Below, piece after piece: positions 16,640 through 23,714 of a stretch of 64,000 nt of DNA. Numbering within the stretch: the stretch's first letter is position 1; each line of letters opens with the position of its first letter. The notes beneath the pieces were generated by a model that searched no databases, had not been told where the DNA came from, and saw only the letters and a list, made by a program, of their open reading frames with translations. Source of the stretch: Treponema sp. UBA4873 (GTDB lineage Bacteria; Spirochaetota; Spirochaetia; Treponematales; Treponemataceae); NCBI GenBank assembly GCA_002399405.1, contig DHDP01000001.1:189850-253849 (forward strand). Reading direction: 5' to 3'. Both the position numbers and the translations under genes were made by a program.

Positions 16640-17205
16640 TATAAAGACGGCCGTCCGGTTTTTAAGCTGTGGGCGTCGACTTCATCAGACGTCGTGCTCA
16701 ATTTGTACAGAACTGATTCGGCAGCGAATCCCGATTATACGGCAGCGATGACGAAGAACGAAAAAACGGGAGTGTGGAGTGCATCTTTCGGCGACGCTGA
16801 TCCGTACTGCCGCGAAACGCGTCATGATGAATCGGCTTGTCGCAGATTCAACGAGTTACCGGGTCAAAAATTACAAGGTCGACGGGTTCCGTTTTGATAT
16901 TATGGGGCTTATGGAATCTTCCTCCGTACTGGATTCTTATGCAGCCTGTACAAAACCGAACCCGTCGGTTCTTTTTGAAGGAGAGGGATGGAAAATGTAC
17001 GACGGTCCGTCCGGTACGGTACGGATCTTACAAGATAAAGACGGACAGCGTTGCGGTTTTTAACGACGAATTCCGCGCAGACGATGCGGAGAATCTCGCG
17101 GAAAAGGCGGAGGTGCTGCATACGGGAAAGTCCGGCGTATATTTGCCGGAGACTTCGGCTGCACTCGACGCGCTTACCGCGGCTGTCCTTTGTTTAACGG
17201 AGTAA
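16640..17205 (+). pseudogene. Decayed second pullulanase gene
   Basis: Three pieces in different frames match successive parts of a pullulanase. The first is a CBM48 piece (DGRPVFKLWAST then VVLNLYRTDS, from about 16655). The second is a catalytic piece (KNYKVDGFRFDIMGLM and VLFEGEGWKMYDG, about 16800-17030). The third is AVFNDEFRADDAENL onward, to a stop at 17205. The nucleophile and acid motifs survive, but the barrel start and much of the linker are deleted and at least two frameshifts separate the pieces. The order matches the intact pullulanase upstream. It lies between the SusE-like lipoprotein and malE genes. Confidence 0.85.
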
Positions 17206-17247
17206 AAATCCGGACGTGTTCCGGTAGATATAAGTATGGAGGAAACT

Positions 17248-18435
17248 ATGAAAAGAGCTGTATGTGTGGTTACCGCGCTCGTTATGAGTGCGGCATGCGT
17301 GTTTGCATGGGGGAAGAAGTCGAAAAAAGTGACGCTTAAAGTCTGGGAGTCGGACGGGCCTGAGAAGGAATACATCCTGTGGGCCGCCGGAGAGTATAAA
17401 AAAACACATCCGAATATCAACATTGTATACGAGCCCGTCGCGTCGACGGACGCGCGCGCGAAAATAGAACTCGACGGTCCTGCCGGCGTAGGTGCCGACA
17501 TATTCGTGGCGCCCCACGATCACATCGGCGCTCTCGTAAACGGCGGACACGTTCTGCCGAATACCGACGCGGCGTATCTCAATTCGTTCATTCAGGCCGC
17601 AAAGACGGCTGCGACGTACAAAGGTCAGGTTTACGGGTATCCGCTCGGCATTGAAACGTATGCCCTGTTCTACAACAAAAAACTTGTTAAGAATCCTCCG
17701 AAGACGTGGGAAGACGTCATTGCGTTTGCAAAAACGTACACCGACAAATCGCAGAATAAATATTCGCTTGTCTGGCCCGTCGGCGACGCGTATTACGGAT
17801 ATATGTTCATGAGTTCGTTCGGCGCACAGCTTTTCGGACCTGACGGAAGCGACCGCAAGCAGCACAATATCAACAGCGACGCGGCGGTAAAAGGTCTTAC
17901 GTATTTCCAGAATCTCCGGAAACAGATTCTCGACGTTCCGTCGGCCGATATGACCGGTGATTTCTGCAACTCTTCATTTACGGAAGGAAAGGCGGCCATG
18001 ATTATTACCGGCCCGTGGAAAATCGCCGATTTTACAAAATCGGGAGTCGATTTCGGCGTTACCACGCTTCCCGAATTCCCGGGACAGAATAAACCTGCGA
18101 CGTCGTTCTCGGGTGTCCGCCTTGCCTTTGTAAGCGCGTACACGGAACATCCTGCGGAAGCGTCCGATTTCGCCGTGTTCCTCACAAGTCACGACGGTCT
18201 GCTCAAACGCTTTTCGCTTACGAAGCAGATTCCGCCGCGCACTGACATCACGACGAACGATGCGCTCAGCAACGGAATCCTCGCCCAGACAAAATCCGCA
18301 ATTCCTATGCCGACGATTCCGCAGATGGGAACGTACTGGTCTGCAATGGGCGCCGCATATTCGGGAATCTGGGACGGCGATGATGTAAAGAAAGATTTGA
18401 ACAGCGCGGCAGCCGCTATGGACGCTGCAAAATAA
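17248..18435 (+). CDS. malE: Maltodextrin-binding protein of an ABC importer
   Basis: The protein has 395 residues from ATG 17248; the in-frame ATG at 17236 is part of the GGAGG site. The signal peptide ends near VFA/WGKK; a Cys at residue 18 might serve as a relaxed spirochaete lipobox. The mature part follows MalE: VTLKVWESDGPEKEYILWAA, YGYPLGIETYALFYNKK, KTWEDVIAFAK, AAMIITGPWKI. It binds maltose or maltodextrins in the periplasm and delivers them to MalF/MalG, whose genes follow. A hairpin after the stop may raise malE message over malFG. Confidence 0.93.
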   Translation: MKRAVCVVTALVMSAACVFAWGKKSKKVTLKVWESDGPEKEYILWAAGEYKKTHPNINIVYEPVASTDARAKIELDGPAGVGADIFVAPHDHIGALVNGGHVLPNTDAAYLNSFIQAAKTAATYKGQVYGYPLGIETYALFYNKKLVKNPPKTWEDVIAFAKTYTDKSQNKYSLVWPVGDAYYGYMFMSSFGAQLFGPDGSDRKQHNINSDAAVKGLTYFQNLRKQILDVPSADMTGDFCNSSFTEGKAAMIITGPWKIADFTKSGVDFGVTTLPEFPGQNKPATSFSGVRLAFVSAYTEHPAEASDFAVFLTSHDGLLKRFSLTKQIPPRTDITTNDALSNGILAQTKSAIPMPTIPQMGTYWSAMGAAYSGIWDGDDVKKDLNSAAAAMDAAK

Positions 18436-18459
18436 TTAATTACTGAAATGTAAGAGTGA

Positions 18460-18505
18460 CCGGAACACGTCATATCGTGACATGTTCCGGCCGGCGTCTA
18501 TTTTT
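18460..18505 (+). promoter_or_regulatory. Intercistronic hairpin between malE and malF
   Basis: Thirteen-base arms (18460-18472 and 18478-18490) match at 12 positions with a 5-base loop, and TTTTT follows at 18501-18505. Such a structure could end part of the transcripts or shield malE message from decay, giving more MalE than MalF/MalG. Confidence 0.6.
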
Positions 18506-18524
18506 AAAAACTCAGGAGTACGGA

Positions 18525-19850
18525 ATGAGTAATAAAGTAAGTCCGAATAAGATCAGAAGAGCACCGGTTGCTTCGGTCTGCTTCATGGGTCTTGGGCAGG
18601 TTCTGTTTCTGAAACAATATCTGCGCGGTTTTACCCTTATGGCGTTCGAAGTCATACTGATTCTTGCGCACAGCAGTATTTTTAAAGGCCTGAAAGGTCT
18701 TGTCACACTCGGCGATCCGCATCCGGAATTACCGGTCAAGATGCGCGATCATTCCATTTTTATGATGATAAACGGCCTTATAATTCTTATCATCCTTGCG
18801 ATTTTTATTGCCGTTTATGTTTCCAACGTCATCAATGCAAAGAGAGACGCGGAAAAAATAATAAAGAACGGTAAATTTCCGACCCTGAAAGAAACACGGA
18901 ACGATCTTGCCGAAAATTCATTTGCAGCAGCGGGCATTACACCGGCGATTATTATGGTCGCTTTTTTTACAGTTGTTCCGCTGCTTTTTTCCGCGCTTGT
19001 GGCATTTACGAATTATTCTTCTCCCGACCATATTCCGCCGAACAATCTTGTCGACTGGGTCGGTCTTGAGAATTTTAAGACGATGTTCGTACAGGCGTAC
19101 GGCGGAGCGTGGGCAGGCTCGTTCGTCCGCGTAGCGGTATGGACCGTCGTATGGGTGGTCTTTTCAACGTTTTCCTGTTTTTTTGTCGGTTTCTTCTTTG
19201 CCGTTGTTCTGCAGGATAAACGCATCGTGCTGCCGAAGCTGTACCGTACGGTTTTCATTCTGCCGTACGCGATTCCGACGATGCTTTCGTTGTTCGTATG
19301 GGCGAACCTGCTGAACGGAACGTTCGGACCTATCAACCGTACGCTCATGTATTTCGGCATGATTACCAGGGGAATCCCGTGGCTTTCCGATCCTACGATG
19401 GCTAAAGTCACGCTCATTCTTGTTAATATATGGATAGGTTTTCCCTACAGTATGATTCTTATCACGAGCAGTATGACTGCTGTTTCAAAGTCTCTGTATG
19501 AGGCGGCGACAATCGACGGTGCGAACAAATGGCAGCAGTTCAGAAGCATCACGTTTCCGCTCGTCATGTATCAGCTTAAACCTATTCTCATTATGCAGTT
19601 TGCGGGAAACATCAACAATTTCGGCGCCGTTTTCTTCCTGACTGCCGGCGGTCCGAGTTTACAGGAGACGATTGCCACTCAGGCGGGCGCGACGGACATT
19701 CTTATTTCCTGGATTTACAAACTTACCATGTATACGCCGAATATGTACAATCTCGCGTCCGTCCTTTCCATTCTGGTGTTCCTCGTTCTTGTACCGTTTG
19801 CGCTGTACAACTTCATCCGCACGAAATCTTTCAAGGAAAGTGAAATATGA
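18525..19850 (+). CDS. malF: Maltodextrin ABC permease MalF
   Basis: The protein has 441 residues from ATG 18525, behind CAGGAG; a longer frame from 18456 would include the hairpin and is rejected. It has about eight transmembrane helices, with an N-terminal pair (about 20-45 and 80-105) ahead of the permease core. The EAA loop reads LYEAATIDGANKWQQF, the contact site for the ATPase. It pairs with MalG and MalE to import maltodextrins. The stop overlaps the malG start by four bases. No MalK gene is present in the window. Confidence 0.93.
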   Translation: MSNKVSPNKIRRAPVASVCFMGLGQVLFLKQYLRGFTLMAFEVILILAHSSIFKGLKGLVTLGDPHPELPVKMRDHSIFMMINGLIILIILAIFIAVYVSNVINAKRDAEKIIKNGKFPTLKETRNDLAENSFAAAGITPAIIMVAFFTVVPLLFSALVAFTNYSSPDHIPPNNLVDWVGLENFKTMFVQAYGGAWAGSFVRVAVWTVVWVVFSTFSCFFVGFFFAVVLQDKRIVLPKLYRTVFILPYAIPTMLSLFVWANLLNGTFGPINRTLMYFGMITRGIPWLSDPTMAKVTLILVNIWIGFPYSMILITSSMTAVSKSLYEAATIDGANKWQQFRSITFPLVMYQLKPILIMQFAGNINNFGAVFFLTAGGPSLQETIATQAGATDILISWIYKLTMYTPNMYNLASVLSILVFLVLVPFALYNFIRTKSFKESEI

Positions 19851-20734
19851 AAACAAACAGAACCGGCAGCAATTCACCGGTAGTCGTGATATTGACTATT
19901 ATATTAATAATTCAGCTTCTGATTGTACTGTATCCGATTGCATTTACGGTCGGTGCATCGTTTACGAAATCGAACTCGCTCGCTTCCACGTCGATCGTTC
20001 CTTTTCCGAAGCATCCGTCTTTATACCAGTACAGGCGTCTGCTTACGCCGCCCGACGAACTTGTGAAGGGGACGACGGATGTCCACGGAACCAACTACAA
20101 GGTGTGGTACCTTAACACGCTTAAAGTGGCGTGCATGAACACGATTCTCACGGTCGTTCTCTGCAGCTTTGCCGGTTATATCTTTTCGCGTTTCAAATTT
20201 CCTATGCGTAAAACCGTCATGGCTTCCATGGTCATACTGCAGATGTTCCCGAGCTTCATAGGGATGATTGCAACGTACGTCATTCTGTGGAAAATAAACG
20301 GGCTGAATACTTTGTGGGCGCTTGTGCTCGTTTATTCGGCGGGAAGCATCCCGTTCAATTCGTGGCTTATGAAAGGTTATTTCGATACCGTTCCGAAGGA
20401 TCTTTCAGAAGCGGCATACATCGACGGTGCGACGCCGCTTACGGCTTTTCTGCGGGTGGTGCTTCCTTCCGCAAAACCGCAGCTTGTGTTTCTTACGCTC
20501 ACAAGTTTTACCGGACCGTGGATGGACTTTATTTTCCCCCGGCTCGTTCTCCGCAGCGACGACAAGAAAACGCTCGCCGTCGGGCTGTACGAAATGATAA
20601 GCGGACGTGCAAACGACAATTTCACCATGTTTGCAGCGGGCGCTCTGCTCGTCGCGATTCCGTTTACGATTCTGTTCGTTGCAGGACAGAAATCGCTGCT
20701 GCAGTCTCTCGCGGGAACGGGCGGTAAGGAATGA
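19847..20734 (+). CDS. malG: Maltodextrin ABC permease MalG
   Basis: The protein has 295 residues with six transmembrane helices. The EAA loop is LSEAAYIDGATPLTAF, and the periplasmic loop after helix one is long, as in MalG. It starts at the ATGA overlap with malF and ends in a TGA that overlaps the closely following ATG codons of the amylase gene. It forms the membrane channel with MalF. The ATPase must be supplied from elsewhere, as with shared MsiK/UgpC-type subunits in other bacteria. Confidence 0.93.
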   Translation: MKTNRTGSNSPVVVILTIILIIQLLIVLYPIAFTVGASFTKSNSLASTSIVPFPKHPSLYQYRRLLTPPDELVKGTTDVHGTNYKVWYLNTLKVACMNTILTVVLCSFAGYIFSRFKFPMRKTVMASMVILQMFPSFIGMIATYVILWKINGLNTLWALVLVYSAGSIPFNSWLMKGYFDTVPKDLSEAAYIDGATPLTAFLRVVLPSAKPQLVFLTLTSFTGPWMDFIFPRLVLRSDDKKTLAVGLYEMISGRANDNFTMFAAGALLVAIPFTILFVAGQKSLLQSLAGTGGKE

Positions 20735-20739
20735 TGCAT

Positions 20740-22377
20740 ATGAAACTAAGAAAAATTATTAACGGTCTGATTGCATTATCCGCTTCGCTGCTGTTCGCCT
20801 CCTGCGGTACGACAGTGAAACAGGCCGCCGAACCCCTGCCGGAGCTTGCCGTCACGCAGCTTGCCCCTGTTGCCCGCAGTGCGGATATGCCGTCGGAAGG
20901 TGTCTATTACTGCATATTCGTGCGCTCGTTTGCGGACAGCAACGGGGACGGAATAGGCGACTTTAAAGGTATTGTTAAAAAACTCGACTACCTGAACGAC
21001 GGCAACGATCTGACGACGGACGATCTCGGCGTAACCGGCATCTGGCTGCTTCCGATTTATCCGTCGCAGACGTATCACGGTTACGACGTCGACGATTACT
21101 ATTCGACCAATCCCGATTACGGAACGATGGATGATTTTCAGAACCTTGTCAACGAGTGCAGAAAGCGCGGCATATCGGTCATTCTTGACATGACGTGCAA
21201 TCATTCTTCCGTATATAACCAGTGGTTCATCGATTCGCGCAACCCGGACGATCCGCACCGTACGTGGTACCGCTGGATATCGGCGGACGATTCCCGGTAC
21301 AGCATCAATCAGCAGATATGGGGACATAAAGTCTGGAACTTATATAAAGGGTATTACTATGCGGGACTGTTCGGCAGCAGCATGCCCGACTACAATCTCG
21401 ACGATCCGGCTCTGCGGCAGGCATTCAGGAACGTGATGAAATTCTGGCTCGACAAAGGCGTGGCGGGATTCCGTTACGATGCCGCCGGTCACGTGTATAA
21501 CAGCGCTAAAACTCCTGCGGGAACAAATTCCGTCGAGAAAGGCGTTGCGTGGTGGAAAGAAATCACGTCGTACGACAGAAGCGTACGCGCCGATGCGTTT
21601 ACCGTCGGCGAGGTCTGGGAACCGACTTCGACGCGGGCTCAGTACATTGCAGGTCTCGGTTCCGACTTTCATTTCGATATGGGAACGAAAATCGTCGACG
21701 AAATCCGTTCCGGCAATGCGGGCAACAACAGCTTTGCCAACGGACTGCAGGGAGAGTATGAACGCTATGCCGAATCGAATCCTGATTATATAGACGCGCC
21801 GTTCCTCTCCAATCACGACCAGAACCGCATTGCCGGTCTGCTGCGCGGACAGGTGCCGCAGCTTAAGCTTGCGGCTGCAATGTACGTTTTTGCGGAAGGT
21901 GTTCCGTTTATATACTACGGCGAAGAAATCGGCATGATGGGCGCAAAACCCGACGAACAACTCCGTACCCCGATGATGTGGAATAAGCCGGGAAAAGACA
22001 AACTTCAGACGACATGGGAATCTTCGCGCTATAATAAGAACACACTTACAGTTGCGGAGCAGGTAAAAAATCCCGATTCACTGCTTCAGTTTTATAAACG
22101 GATTATCCGCATAAAAACCGCTCATCCGGCTTTATACGAAGGCCGTTTCAAGGCCGTCAATACGGGAAACGAGTTTGTTTCTTCGTGGGCTATGGAATGC
22201 GATACTGAAAAAGCGTTCATTCTTCATAATCTGTCTTCAAATAGTGTTACAGTGAATCTTCCGGCCGGTTATAATCTGCCGATTGTGTTTACGACATATT
22301 CCGGTACAGCGATTACTTCCGGCGGACAGCTGACGATTCCTCCTTTTTGCTCAGCTGTGTTAGCCGGGCGTAAATAA
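20740..22377 (+). CDS. Alpha-amylase family lipoprotein (GH13)
   Basis: The protein has 545 residues from ATG 20740, nine bases after AAGGA; ATGs at 20731 and 20734 are too close to that site. The lipobox FASC puts the lipid on C21. The GH13 barrel begins GVYYCIFVRSFADSNGDGIGDF. It has all catalytic motifs: DMTCNHSS, D247 (GFRYDAAGH), E291 (VGEVWEP) and D360 (LSNHDQNR), with IYYGEEIGM near the end. It is a surface or periplasmic amylase that shortens glucans for MalEFG. It is the last gene of the transport operon and is closed by a strong terminator. Confidence 0.92.
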   Translation: MKLRKIINGLIALSASLLFASCGTTVKQAAEPLPELAVTQLAPVARSADMPSEGVYYCIFVRSFADSNGDGIGDFKGIVKKLDYLNDGNDLTTDDLGVTGIWLLPIYPSQTYHGYDVDDYYSTNPDYGTMDDFQNLVNECRKRGISVILDMTCNHSSVYNQWFIDSRNPDDPHRTWYRWISADDSRYSINQQIWGHKVWNLYKGYYYAGLFGSSMPDYNLDDPALRQAFRNVMKFWLDKGVAGFRYDAAGHVYNSAKTPAGTNSVEKGVAWWKEITSYDRSVRADAFTVGEVWEPTSTRAQYIAGLGSDFHFDMGTKIVDEIRSGNAGNNSFANGLQGEYERYAESNPDYIDAPFLSNHDQNRIAGLLRGQVPQLKLAAAMYVFAEGVPFIYYGEEIGMMGAKPDEQLRTPMMWNKPGKDKLQTTWESSRYNKNTLTVAEQVKNPDSLLQFYKRIIRIKTAHPALYEGRFKAVNTGNEFVSSWAMECDTEKAFILHNLSSNSVTVNLPAGYNLPIVFTTYSGTAITSGGQLTIPPFCSAVLAGRK

Positions 22378-22399
22378 TGTAAAAATATTTCCAGCGGGG

Positions 22400-22438
22400 A
22401 AGGACTGCTCTTTTTTCTTGAAGAGCAGTCCTTTTTTC
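22400..22438 (+). terminator. Intrinsic terminator of the starch operon
   Basis: Perfect 13-base arms (22400-22412 and 22421-22433) with an 8-base loop, ending in a run of T. It lies 23 bases after the amylase stop codon. Confidence 0.92.
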
Positions 22439-22464
22439 GTTAACATAGTGATTCACGGTATAAA

Positions 22465-23622
22465 ATGAATAAGTTTGTTTTGTATTTAAAGCGCGAGCCG
22501 GTTATGTGCGCGGCAGTTGCTCTGGCTGCTGCGGCTGTATGTGTCGTACGGCCGTCTGCCGGGCGTGTTTTTGCATGTATCGATGTACGCGTCTTGTCGC
22601 AGCTGTTCTGCCTTATGCTTACGATTCAGGCGTTCAGGAGCATACACGTTCTCGACGCGCTTGCGGCGGGAGTGCTCGGCTTATGCTCTTCCGTCCGCGT
22701 ACTGTTTTTTGCGCTCGTCGGTCTTGTGTTTTTTGTTTCCATGGCCGTGACGAACGACGTTGCGCTTCTTACGTTCGTTCCGTTCACGCTCATCATCTGC
22801 CGCAAAGCCGGCAGCGGCTCCGTTACAGGGGGCGTTACTCCGCGCATGACCGCCGTTCTCGTCGTTCTCGAAACGCTTGCGGCGAATCTTGGGTCGTGCA
22901 TTACGCCGATGGGAAATCCGCAGAATCTGTTTTTATATTCCTTCTATAATATGCCGTCTGCTGCGTTCTTCACAGCGACACTGCGTATAGGCATACCGTC
23001 TCTTTTGATGCTCTGCGCGGCCGTTCTGTATGAAACGCGGAATGCGGGAAAGATAGAAGTACGGCTCGGAAAAGCGTACGTGGACAGCTTCGTAAAGTGC
23101 TTCGTGTACGCCGCCGTCCTCACGGGAAACCTGCTTGCCGTATTCCGCGTGATCGATTACCGCATTGCGCTTGCAGTTACGGTGATTGCCGCCGCGGTGT
23201 GCAATGCGCGTCTTTTTCTGCACGTGGATTACAGCCTGCTGCTCACGTTCGTCGGATTTTTCATTTTTACCGGCACCGTGTCGGATATTCCGGCTGTTTC
23301 CGGGTTTCTCAAAGACGTTCTCAAGAAACCGTTTTCCGTTTATGCAGCGGGAATCCTTACGAGTCAGGTTATAAGCAATGTGCCCGCGGCTCTGCTGCTG
23401 TCCGGGTTTACGCGGAATGCGCGTGCACTGCTGCTCGGCGTTAACGTCGGCGGACTCGGTACGCTCATCGCGTCGCTTGCAAGCGTCATATCGTACAAGC
23501 TGTTTAAAGCTGAAGGCGGAGACATGCGGGGGACCGGTTATTTCAGAATATTTACCGTATACAATTTTGTCTTCCTCATTCTTCTGGCAGGCATTGTGTG
23601 GGCTTCAGAGTATTATCTGTAA
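22465..23622 (+). CDS. SLC13/ArsB-like ion permease
   Basis: A 385-residue membrane protein with about ten hydrophobic segments. The pair of re-entrant motifs MAVTNDVALLTFVPF and NLGSCITPMGNPQNL is typical of the citrate/dicarboxylate and arsenite permease superfamily (ion transporter, IT). The substrate may be a di- or tricarboxylate or another anion; sequence alone does not decide. No good ribosome site is seen before ATG 22465. It stands alone between the amylase terminator and the YidC-like fusion gene. Confidence 0.82.
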   Translation: MNKFVLYLKREPVMCAAVALAAAAVCVVRPSAGRVFACIDVRVLSQLFCLMLTIQAFRSIHVLDALAAGVLGLCSSVRVLFFALVGLVFFVSMAVTNDVALLTFVPFTLIICRKAGSGSVTGGVTPRMTAVLVVLETLAANLGSCITPMGNPQNLFLYSFYNMPSAAFFTATLRIGIPSLLMLCAAVLYETRNAGKIEVRLGKAYVDSFVKCFVYAAVLTGNLLAVFRVIDYRIALAVTVIAAAVCNARLFLHVDYSLLLTFVGFFIFTGTVSDIPAVSGFLKDVLKKPFSVYAAGILTSQVISNVPAALLLSGFTRNARALLLGVNVGGLGTLIASLASVISYKLFKAEGGDMRGTGYFRIFTVYNFVFLILLAGIVWASEYYL

Positions 23623-23714
23623 CAGACATATCTTAGAAATGGTTTATCTGATATATTTGCGGCACTTTTTCTGCTGCCGGTAAAATCAAAAGGGTATTTT
23701 ATAAGGTTTTTCAC

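Noticed and set aside
16779..17063. A short intact glycosidase gene (94 codons)
   Set aside because: It holds only the middle of a pullulanase barrel; with the flanking frame-shifted pieces it is a pseudogene.
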